A stretch of 64,000 nucleotides of DNA, taken from Chloracidobacterium sp. (GTDB taxonomy: Bacteria > Acidobacteriota > Blastocatellia > Pyrinomonadales > Pyrinomonadaceae). Where the stretch lies: NCBI GenBank assembly GCA_016716365.1, contig JADJWM010000003.1, positions 497,875-561,874 on the forward strand, read 5' to 3'. Below the pieces are notes generated by a model that did not search any database, was not told where the DNA came from, and saw nothing but the letters and a program-made list of their open reading frames with translations. Below, piece after piece: positions 1 through 7,029 of the stretch (position 1 is its first letter; every line of letters begins with the position of its first letter). The translations under genes were made by a program, and so were the position numbers.

Positions 1-218
1 TCGAGGGCGGAACGGCCGTCGCGGGGGCCTTTGTCGATGCGCGGCTGGTCGATAAAGTCACGCTTATCTACGCCCCGATCATTATTGGCGGAGAAAACGC
101 GCCGGCAGGATTCGGCGGCTCGGGGCCGTCTGCGATCGCCGATGCCCTAAGACTTACGGATGTCACGGTAACCCGCCACGGCGACGACATCGAGATAACA
201 GGTTATCCGCAGCGATGA
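1..218 (+). CDS. ribD: RibD-type reductase domain, 3' end only
   Basis: The open frame begins at base 3 and runs to a TGA at 216-218, giving about 71 residues of a C-terminus. It starts with EGGTAVAGAFVDARLVDKV and continues with APIIIGGENAPAGFGG and a final GDDIEITGY. This is the usual end of the RibD reductase (DHFR-like) domain, in which an EGG..L...L.D stretch is followed by P..IGG..AP..F.G. The full protein would reduce the deaminated pyrimidine intermediate in riboflavin synthesis, often fused to a deaminase domain lying off the window. The stop overlaps the rsmA start as ATGA, so the two are probably translated together. A stand-alone RibD C-domain reductase is the alternative. Confidence 0.8.
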   Translation, partial: EGGTAVAGAFVDARLVDKVTLIYAPIIIGGENAPAGFGGSGPSAIADALRLTDVTVTRHGDDIEITGYPQR

Positions 219-1006
219 AAGGGACCGACCGACACCGGGCAAAAAGGTCCCTTGGGCAGAATTTTCTGGTCGATCCGGCCTATGCCGCCCGGATCACGGC
301 GGCGATAGATGCAATGCCCGGCGAAACGGTCATTGAGATCGGCCCCGGTCACGGAGCCTTGACCGAAAAACTTGTCGGCGCCAGGGCTGACGTCATCGCG
401 ATAGAGCTGGATGCCGGCCTTTGTTTTGAACTGAGAGAGAAGTTCGCGGGCCGGCCGAATTTTCGACTCATAGAAGGTGATGCTCTCAACGTAGATTACG
501 GAAGCCTGGCCATCGGCACCGTCAAACTGGCTGCGAACCTCCCTTACAATATTTCGACCGCCATACTGCAGAAACTCGCTAAACATTCGCAAAATTTCTC
601 GGTCCTCGTTCTGATGCTTCAAAAGGAGGTGGTCGATCGGATCACGGCGAAACCGGGATCGTCGGACCGCGGTTTCCTTACCGTGCTCGTCGAGTCGTCA
701 TTCGAAGCCCAGAAGCTATTCGATGTCCCGCCGGCGGCCTTTCGCCCGCGACCGAAGGTGATGAGCTCTGTCGTCCAAATGGTGCCGGCAAAGTACGATA
801 TACCTGAACGGCCCGGATTTCGACGCCTGCTCAGCACCGCCTTCGCTCAAAAGCGGAAGACGATCCTGAATAATTTGAAGGTAACTTTTCCGTACGCGGC
901 GAATGCACTTTCGGAAGTCGGCATTGAGGAACGGCGGCGTGCCGAGAGCCTTACGCTTGAGGAATGGCTGCGGCTTCATGCGATCATCGGCGGCCATGCC
1001 GGATAG
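215..1006 (+). CDS. rsmA: 16S rRNA (adenine(1518)-N6/adenine(1519)-N6)-dimethyltransferase
   Basis: The 263-residue protein has the KsgA/RsmA layout and normal length. An N-terminal KRSLGQNFLVD stretch (about residues 10-20) is followed by the SAM-binding EIGPGHGALTEKL (41-53), an acidic residue after the second strand (IELDAG), and the NLPYNIS catalytic motif near residue 110. The C-terminal helical domain contains F.QKRKT. It dimethylates two adjacent adenines in helix 45 of 16S rRNA, late in 30S assembly. The ATG at 215 overlaps the ribD stop, so translational coupling is likely. I see nothing unusual in it. Confidence 0.96.
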   Translation: MKGTDRHRAKRSLGQNFLVDPAYAARITAAIDAMPGETVIEIGPGHGALTEKLVGARADVIAIELDAGLCFELREKFAGRPNFRLIEGDALNVDYGSLAIGTVKLAANLPYNISTAILQKLAKHSQNFSVLVLMLQKEVVDRITAKPGSSDRGFLTVLVESSFEAQKLFDVPPAAFRPRPKVMSSVVQMVPAKYDIPERPGFRRLLSTAFAQKRKTILNNLKVTFPYAANALSEVGIEERRRAESLTLEEWLRLHAIIGGHAG

Positions 1007-1019
1007 CGGGGCGGGCCTT

Positions 1020-1044
1020 TCGACAGGTTCTCGTGTGCTATACT
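1020..1044 (+). promoter_or_regulatory. Possible promoter with -10 TATACT close to the RNase J start
   Basis: TATACT at 1039-1044 matches a sigma70 -10 box in five of six positions. No good -35 lies at the right distance; TCGACA at 1020-1025 leaves only 13 bases. The predicted transcription start falls near 1051, one base from the TTG start codon, so the transcript could be leaderless. Confidence is low because a hexamer of this kind can occur by chance. Confidence 0.3.
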
Positions 1045-1051
1045 GGTTCTT

Positions 1052-2731
1052 TTGGTTAGGCCTAATACATTGAATAAATTAGAGATAATTCCACTTGGCG
1101 GCATCGGCGAATTCGGGATGAACTGCCTCGGTCTCCGGTGGGACGACGAGATGATCATCGTCGATGCCGGAATGGGTTTTCCCGAGGAAACACCCTTCGG
1201 CGTTGATATATCCATCCCGAACTTCGATTTCCTTGAAGAGTATCGTGACGATCTTACGGCGCTGGTCCTGACGCACGGGCACGAGGACCACATCGGGGCA
1301 CTCGCCTACCTGCTCAGGAAATTCAACATTCCCGTCTACGGATCGCGTTTCACGCTCGCCCTGGCCGAGAAGCGGCTGGAAGAATTCGACATGCTCAGCG
1401 ATGTGCTGCTCCATCGGGTGCAAGCGAACGATGTCGTTAAACTTGGCCATTTTTCGGTCGAGTTCATCCACGCCTCGCATTCGCTGGTCGAATGTTTCTC
1501 GCTCGCGATCCGGACGCCGCTTGGGACCGTTATTCACACCGGCGATTACAAGATCGACGATACTCCGGTGATCGGCCGGCCCTACGATCTGAAGACACTT
1601 GGGCGGTACGGCGACGAAGGCGTTCTTGCTTTGTTGGGCGATTCGACAAACGCGACCGTGGCGGGCAGGACTCCGTCCGAACGGGACGTGATACCGGCCT
1701 TTGAAGAGATCTTCGAAGAAGCGGAAGGCCGGATTTTCGTTTCGACTTTCTCGTCATCGCTTCACCGGCTGCAGATCGTCTTCGATACCGCGAGGATGTA
1801 TGGCCGAAAGGTCTGCGTGCTTGGCCGGTCAATGCAGAAGAATGTCGAGATCGGAGAAGAGCAGGGCCTGCTGAAGATCGGACATGATGAAATGATCTCG
1901 ATCTCGGATTCCCGCTCGCTCGACGACGATGAGGTCGTCTATCTCGTGACTGGTTCGCAGGGAGAGATGCGGGCCGCGCTGTGGAACCTTGCGACGGGAA
2001 CCTACAAAGGGCTCGAGATCGAGAAGGGCGATACCGTCATCCTTTCCGCCCGCATCATCCCGGGCAACGAGAAGAATATCAGCCGGCTTATTGGCCATCT
2101 CTATAAACGCGGAGCGAATATCATCGAGGAAAAGCGGCGGCTGATCCATGTTTCCGGCCACGCTTCGCAAGAAGACATCCGGATCATGGTCGAAACGGCC
2201 CGGCCGAAGTATCTGGTACCGATCCACGGCGAGTACCGGATGCTCTTCCGGCACCGTGAATACGTCAAGAACCACGTGCCCGGCTATTCAGATGAGAATA
2301 TCATCCTCGTTGAGAACGGCGATGTGCTTGAGATCGATGAGCGGGGAGCCCGGGTCAGCGACAAGCGGGAGCTGTTCAAGACCTTCATCGACGAAGAGTC
2401 AAGCGAAGCCGTCGAATACGATGTGATCCGCGAACGGAAAAAGCTAGCTTACGGCGGTGCCGTTTCGCTTGTTGTGACGATCGACAAGAAAAGCGGCGAG
2501 GTGGCTGGAGAGCCGCAGATCGAATTCCAGGGCGTCGCCGGTTTCGACCCACTAAACGGTTTTGCGGCCGAGGCCCGCAGTGAGCTTTCATCGGCTGTCT
2601 CAGTTATGAAGCGCGAGCACATCGCAGACCGAACTTTCTTAAAAGAAGCACTGCGGCTTGCACTAAAGCGACTGATACAACAAAGACTCGGGACCAAGCC
2701 GGTGATCGTAACAACCATTGTTGAGGTTTAA
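1052..2731 (+). CDS. rnj: Ribonuclease J
   Basis: The 559-residue protein has the metallo-beta-lactamase plus beta-CASP organisation of RNase J and a typical length. KLEIIPLGGIGEFGMN marks the N-terminus. The zinc motif HGHEDH is at residues 75-80, with HASHSL and HTGDYKID downstream, and the beta-CASP part contains HVSGHASQEDI and PIHGEYRM. The last 100 residues fit the RNase J C-terminal domain. It degrades and matures RNA by 5'-3' exonuclease and endonuclease activity in the cytoplasm. The start is TTG at 1052; a second TTG at 1070 is possible, and neither has a clear Shine-Dalgarno. A -10-like box ends 7 bases upstream of the first. Confidence 0.95.
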   Translation: MVRPNTLNKLEIIPLGGIGEFGMNCLGLRWDDEMIIVDAGMGFPEETPFGVDISIPNFDFLEEYRDDLTALVLTHGHEDHIGALAYLLRKFNIPVYGSRFTLALAEKRLEEFDMLSDVLLHRVQANDVVKLGHFSVEFIHASHSLVECFSLAIRTPLGTVIHTGDYKIDDTPVIGRPYDLKTLGRYGDEGVLALLGDSTNATVAGRTPSERDVIPAFEEIFEEAEGRIFVSTFSSSLHRLQIVFDTARMYGRKVCVLGRSMQKNVEIGEEQGLLKIGHDEMISISDSRSLDDDEVVYLVTGSQGEMRAALWNLATGTYKGLEIEKGDTVILSARIIPGNEKNISRLIGHLYKRGANIIEEKRRLIHVSGHASQEDIRIMVETARPKYLVPIHGEYRMLFRHREYVKNHVPGYSDENIILVENGDVLEIDERGARVSDKRELFKTFIDEESSEAVEYDVIRERKKLAYGGAVSLVVTIDKKSGEVAGEPQIEFQGVAGFDPLNGFAAEARSELSSAVSVMKREHIADRTFLKEALRLALKRLIQQRLGTKPVIVTTIVEV

Positions 2732-2751
2732 CTCCGGAACGCACGCGGATC

Positions 2752-3192
2752 ATGTCTGTTGAAGCTGCGCAGATCGCACTTTCAAAAGCCCGGCTGGTAA
2801 TTCATTCGGAGCGCTTCGTTCTCGCCGCCTTCGACGTAGAAGAGTTCGGGGAGTTTGGGCCGAAACTACCGCAGCTCACGGCGGGAACTAAGCCTTTTCT
2901 TGTCTTTCGCGACACGCAAGAGGTCACCCTTGTATTTTCTGAGGCTTGTAGGCCCGACGAGCTTGCCCTGTCGAGGCGTTGCGACGAAGGATGGAGGCTT
3001 ATGACATTCTCCCCAGTTCTCGAGATGACGCTGGTCGGATTTATCGCATTGGTCGGACGAGTAATGGCGGAAGCGGATGTGCCGATCTTGGCATTGTCGT
3101 CGTTTTCTCGTGATCACCTCCTGATAAAAGAAGAGCATTTGGATACGGCGGTCCGGGCATTGACGCCTCACGTCGCGGGAGTCGATCAATAG
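2752..3192 (+). CDS. ACT-domain protein of unknown ligand
   Basis: The 146-residue protein starts at ATG 2752, 20 bases after RNase J. Its second half, from about WRLMTFSP through VLEMTLVGFIALVGRVMAEA to the end, has the pattern of the ACT_7/CASTOR-like domain: 'L.G.....', a helix, then 'ADVPILALSSFSRDHLLI'. Such domains bind amino acids or other small ligands and regulate enzymes allosterically. No catalytic domain is attached, so it may act as a stand-alone sensor. The family call comes from motif pattern alone; the ligand is unknown. Confidence 0.65.
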   Translation: MSVEAAQIALSKARLVIHSERFVLAAFDVEEFGEFGPKLPQLTAGTKPFLVFRDTQEVTLVFSEACRPDELALSRRCDEGWRLMTFSPVLEMTLVGFIALVGRVMAEADVPILALSSFSRDHLLIKEEHLDTAVRALTPHVAGVDQ

Positions 3193-3257
3193 CGATCGAC
3201 TGTCTTTGAGTTCACGCAAAGAATGGGCCGAATTCTGATGCCGGCGGTTCACCTAGT

Positions 3258-4034
3258 ATGGACAATTTCTGGAATGAACGCAGCGTTCTGCTCACCGGTG
3301 CTTCCAGCGGGATCGGCGAGGGCATCGCTTTGGCGATTGCCGCGAAAGGTGCGAGGCTCGGCCTTTTGGCGAGACGAGCCGATATGCTCGAAGACCTTTC
3401 GCGACGCTGCGTCGAAGCCGGCGGTAAAGCGATCGCTCTCCCTGCAGACGTTAGGGACGCGGCCGCGGTAGCGGATGCGGCAGCGAAGATGCGGGACGCT
3501 TTTGGCCGCATCGATATGCTGATCGCGAACGCCGGCATCGGCGGGAACAATGCCGAGACCCGCGAGCTTGAACCGGCGGCGGTGAAGAAGCTGATCGATA
3601 TAAACCTGTTAGGTGCGGCAAACTCGGTCCATTCTGTTCTGCCCGAAATGCTTGAAGCCGGTTCCGGCCATTTGGTCGCCATCTCTAGCCTTGCTGGGCT
3701 GCGTGGCTTGCCGAAGTCGGCGGCGTATTCGGCGAGCAAAGCGGGGATGACGGCTTTCTTTGAAAGCGTTCGTCTCGACGTTCATCATCGCGGTATCGAC
3801 GTGACGATAATTCAGCCCGGCTTTATCAAGACGCCCCTGACCTCGGGCCGTGAGAACAAGATGCCGTTCATCATGGAACTGCAGGATTCGATCCCCTTGT
3901 TCCTTAATGCCATCGAGAAACGCCGTAGGTTCGCGGCCTTTCCGTGGCAGCTTGCCGCATTCGTTCGAGCGGGAAAATTCATGCCGTCATGGCTTTACGA
4001 CCGCATCGCCGGAAGGGCGAATTACCGGACCTAA
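3258..4034 (+). CDS. Short-chain dehydrogenase/reductase (SDR)
   Basis: The 258-residue classical SDR has the cofactor motif TGASSGIGEG near the N-terminus (residues 14-23), NAGIGG after strand 4, the catalytic Ser in AISSLAG, and the YSASKAG pair of catalytic Tyr and Lys. After the catalytic Lys it has IIQPGFIKTPLT, usual for the family. The C-terminus carries an extra basic and hydrophobic tail (WQLAAFVRAGKFMPSWLYDR) seen in SDRs that act on lipids or other hydrophobic compounds. The substrate cannot be told. The gene seems to be transcribed alone, with the terminator at 4161-4191 downstream. Confidence 0.9.
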   Translation: MDNFWNERSVLLTGASSGIGEGIALAIAAKGARLGLLARRADMLEDLSRRCVEAGGKAIALPADVRDAAAVADAAAKMRDAFGRIDMLIANAGIGGNNAETRELEPAAVKKLIDINLLGAANSVHSVLPEMLEAGSGHLVAISSLAGLRGLPKSAAYSASKAGMTAFFESVRLDVHHRGIDVTIIQPGFIKTPLTSGRENKMPFIMELQDSIPLFLNAIEKRRRFAAFPWQLAAFVRAGKFMPSWLYDRIAGRANYRT

Positions 4035-4117
4035 AAAACATACCGCATTCGGATGATTTTTTTGCGTTTAGTGACCTCCGTCACTTGCAATCGTCAGTGG
4101 CTTGTATTAGCATTCAA

Positions 4118-4191
4118 TTGCATTATCAACTGCCATCGCCCGATGGCAGAATGCAACGAAGGGGGCCGGTGTGGGAGACGGTCCCCTTTTT
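4118..4191 (+). ncRNA. Candidate structured small RNA or structured 3' UTR
   Basis: TTGCATT (4118-4124) pairs perfectly with AATGCAA (4150-4156). Inside this stem, CTGCCATCG (4130-4138) pairs with CGATGGCAG (4141-4149), with only ATCAA unpaired on one side. This two-part stem is followed by a terminator hairpin with a T run (4161-4191). A -10-like TATTAG at 4105-4110 would start a transcript near 4117, exactly at the base of the stem. The same RNA could instead be the 3' end of the SDR message. No known RNA family is recognised. Confidence 0.35.
4161..4191 (+). terminator. Rho-independent terminator
   Basis: GGGGGCCG (4161-4168) pairs with CGGTCCCC (4179-4186) as eight base pairs with one G-U, a ten-base loop and five Ts after the stem. 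It ends transcription from the SDR or from the small RNA candidate just upstream. The rest of the gap, 4192-4337, shows only a CGTCCGTC/GACGGACG inverted repeat at 4282-4289 and 4312-4319. Confidence 0.7.
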
Positions 4192-4337
4192 CGCGCCTAA
4201 AGCCGATAAATCTATTCTCTTGCCTGTTCGATGGAAAACCACGCAGCGGTTGCGGACGCGGAATGCGGCTCTCGAACAGCCCGTCCGTCGCGCGCCGAGG
4301 TTCCGGCTTTTGACGGACGCCTCGCGAATCCTCTGCT

Positions 4338-4366
4338 TTGACTTAAACAATATAAAGGTTTACAAC
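4338..4366 (+). promoter_or_regulatory. Candidate sigma70 promoter for uppP-recJ
   Basis: TTGACT (4338-4343) and TACAAC (4361-4366) are separated by 17 bases, with five and four matches to the consensus boxes. Transcription would begin near 4373, about 45 bases before the uppP ATG, in a locally AT-rich stretch. It lies after the SDR terminator, where a new transcript is expected. Confidence 0.45.
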
Positions 4367-4417
4367 AATTAAGTGCCTTGACCGCAGGTTCCTCATTCAC
4401 GTCAGCTCTTATTCCTG

Positions 4418-5311
4418 ATGAGCTATCTACAGGCGATCATACTCGGCATAGTCCAGGGCCTGACCGAGTTCATTCCGATCAGTTCGACGGCGCATCTCGT
4501 CTTCGCGGGGCGTTGGACCGAGATCTACGGCGGCAATCCCGCTCAGATCACCGCAACAATGGCCGTGATCCAGCTCGGCACTCTCGGTGCTGTTTTTGTT
4601 TATTTTGCCTCGGACATCGCCGGCATTATCGCAGCTTTTGTCCGCGATCACTGGGCGCTGATAACGCGAAAACGGGTCCGGATGCATTCGGGCACGCACG
4701 GCGTCCGGCCGCTTTGGCTCTCGAACGAGGCGTGGCTCGGCTGGCTGATCATTATCGGCTCGATCCCTATTGGAACGGTCGGCCTTTTGTTCAAGGACGT
4801 CATCGAGGGGCCCTCAACGAAAAACCTCTGGTTCATCGCGAGCATGCTGATAGCTGTCGGCCTGCTTCTCGCGCTTGCCGAGTTTATCGGTTCGCAGCGA
4901 AAAGGGATGAATTACCTAGGCATCTCAGATGCTATCATCGTAGGCCTTTCGCAGGCCCTTGCCTTGATGCCCGGAGCGAGCCGTTCGGGTTCGACGATCA
5001 TGGGCGGTTTGTTTGCGGGGCTGACGCGTGAAACGGCGGCAAGGTTTTCTTTCCTGCTTTCGATCCCGGCCATTTCGGCCAGCGGCCTTTTAGAACTGCG
5101 AGAGGCCTGGCACATCCTCCCTCAGGAATCGTTCATGCCGCTGCTCGTGGCGACCGTCGTTTCGGGTATCGTGGGTTACTTGGCCATCTGGTTCCTGATT
5201 TCGTACCTCCGGCGAAGGTCGACCGGAATTTTCATCATTTATCGGCTGGTTCTCGGGGTCGTTATCCTCGGGCTTCTTTGGTTCGGCGTCATCGATCCGA
5301 ATGTGAATTGA
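4418..5311 (+). CDS. uppP: Undecaprenyl-diphosphatase
   Basis: The 297-residue polytopic membrane protein is of the BacA/UppP family. The first conserved region reads GIVQGLTEFIPISSTAHL (residues 10-27), containing the key Glu and Ser residues. The second reads LMPGASRSGSTIMGG, with the catalytic Arg. Hydrophobic segments alternate along the rest. It removes phosphate from undecaprenyl diphosphate so the lipid carrier can be reused for peptidoglycan and other envelope polymers. The length is slightly above the usual 265-280. Only 13 bases separate it from recJ. Confidence 0.95.
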   Translation: MSYLQAIILGIVQGLTEFIPISSTAHLVFAGRWTEIYGGNPAQITATMAVIQLGTLGAVFVYFASDIAGIIAAFVRDHWALITRKRVRMHSGTHGVRPLWLSNEAWLGWLIIIGSIPIGTVGLLFKDVIEGPSTKNLWFIASMLIAVGLLLALAEFIGSQRKGMNYLGISDAIIVGLSQALALMPGASRSGSTIMGGLFAGLTRETAARFSFLLSIPAISASGLLELREAWHILPQESFMPLLVATVVSGIVGYLAIWFLISYLRRRSTGIFIIYRLVLGVVILGLLWFGVIDPNVN

Positions 5312-5324
5312 CGCAATCGCCCAT

Positions 5325-7025
5325 ATGGAAAAGGAGTGGATCGTAAGTAAGCATGATCTTGATGAGGTCAATGGGCTGGCGTCGCGGCTCGGCGTGTCGC
5401 CGCTTCTGGCCGCGCTCTTGATCCTTCGGGGCCACACGGACACTGAAGCCGCCAAACGCTTCCTGGAACCGGGGCTCGGCGACCTGAATGACCCGAAGCT
5501 TCTGTTGGGGATGGATGATGCCGTCGAGCGCCTTCGTGCCGCGATCGCCCGTGGTGAACAGATCCTCATCTGGGGTGACTACGACGTTGACGGGACCACC
5601 GGGACCGTCCTTCTGCGAAAGGCCCTGCACCGGCTCGGTGCGGTGACCGATTTCCATATTCCAAACCGTTTCACTGAAGGCTACGGGCTCAACATCCCGG
5701 CACTAGAAGAGGCCGCGAAAAAAGGAACCCGGCTGGTCGTGACGGTTGATTGCGGCATCCGAAGCTTCGAGGCTCTTGAATGGGCCCGCAGCCGCGGGCT
5801 TGATGTCATAGTGACTGACCACCATCTTTCTGACCCGGAAAGAGGTGCCCCGCCGGCCGCTGCCGTGGTCAATCCGAACCAGGCCGGATGCGATTACCCG
5901 GACAAGCAGCTTGCGGGCGTGGGCGTTGCTTTCAAACTGGCACAGGCCCTGCTCGGCGACGCACTTGACCCGGTGCTCCTGGGCGAGTTCCTCGAGATCG
6001 CGGCGATCGGCACCGTCGCCGATATTATGAAGCTGACCGGCGAGAACCGTTCGATCGTTACGCTCGGGCTGCGGCACCTCAACCAAACACGCAATTACGG
6101 CTTAAGGGCGTTGATGGAAGTGGCGGATTGCACTTCAGAGATGACCAGTCTGCACATCGGATTTCGGATCGCACCGCGTATCAATGCAGCCGGCCGAATG
6201 GACGCGGCCTCGCGGGTCGTTGAGCTGCTCGAGGCCGGCACACCCGCCGATGCCCGAAGACTGGCCGGCATCCTTGACGGGCGAAATCGCGAAAGGAGGC
6301 GCGTCCAGGAGTTGATCACCGAACAGGCAATGTCGGCAGCCACCGACTTTCCGGACGACCGCATAATTGTGGTCGGCGGTGACGGGTGGCACCGCGGCGT
6401 GATCGGGCTAGCAGCGTCCCGGATCGCTGAAAGGCTGGCTCGTCCTGCGGTCGTGCTGTCCATCGAGAACGGAGTCGCCCACGGCAGTGCACGAAGCTTT
6501 GGCGGTTTCGACATCGTCGAAGCTTTCGACCGGTGCTCTGACGTTTTTATCCAATATGGCGGACATGCGGCCGCCGCAGGCCTGCAGATAGAGACGGGGA
6601 TGATCGACGAACTCCGCTCGCGGCTCAACGAGTTCGCTGGCGAAAGGATCGATGGCGAGGGACTCCCGAACGAACTTCTTATAGAGGCGGTCGTTTCGAC
6701 CAAGACGCTCGGCCTTGAGATCCTAAAGGACCTCGACCGACTGGAGCCGTACGGTGCCGCGAATCCTAAGCCTGTTTTTCTTACTCGCGACCTTGTTTTA
6801 CGGCGTGATCCGTTCGTGATGAAGGACCGCCACCTCAAATTCGACCTCGCCGATCCGGTTGGAAAGAGGTTTGAAGCAGTTTGGTGGGACGGTGTCGCAC
6901 GTTCAAAGGGGCGAACGCTGGAAGAGGGTTCCCGCATCGAAATTGCTTACACCGCTGAAGCCAATCATTGGCAGGGAAACACGCGGCTTCAGCTGGTAAC
7001 TGAAGATATAAGAACGATCGATTAA
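5325..7025 (+). CDS. recJ: Single-stranded-DNA-specific exonuclease RecJ
   Basis: The 566-residue protein has the DHH-family motifs in order: WGDYDVDGTTG (motif I, DYDVD), VTVDCG, VTDHH (the DHH motif), RINAAGRM, and the DHHA1-type GGHAAAAGL. A C-terminal OB-like domain is compatible with the last 100 residues. RecJ degrades ssDNA 5' to 3' during recombinational and mismatch repair. The length is close to that of E. coli RecJ. The next gene starts 4 bases downstream, so recJ and the LptC/LptA-like gene are likely in one transcript. Confidence 0.95.
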   Translation: MEKEWIVSKHDLDEVNGLASRLGVSPLLAALLILRGHTDTEAAKRFLEPGLGDLNDPKLLLGMDDAVERLRAAIARGEQILIWGDYDVDGTTGTVLLRKALHRLGAVTDFHIPNRFTEGYGLNIPALEEAAKKGTRLVVTVDCGIRSFEALEWARSRGLDVIVTDHHLSDPERGAPPAAAVVNPNQAGCDYPDKQLAGVGVAFKLAQALLGDALDPVLLGEFLEIAAIGTVADIMKLTGENRSIVTLGLRHLNQTRNYGLRALMEVADCTSEMTSLHIGFRIAPRINAAGRMDAASRVVELLEAGTPADARRLAGILDGRNRERRRVQELITEQAMSAATDFPDDRIIVVGGDGWHRGVIGLAASRIAERLARPAVVLSIENGVAHGSARSFGGFDIVEAFDRCSDVFIQYGGHAAAAGLQIETGMIDELRSRLNEFAGERIDGEGLPNELLIEAVVSTKTLGLEILKDLDRLEPYGAANPKPVFLTRDLVLRRDPFVMKDRHLKFDLADPVGKRFEAVWWDGVARSKGRTLEEGSRIEIAYTAEANHWQGNTRLQLVTEDIRTID

Positions 7026-7029
7026 TCGG

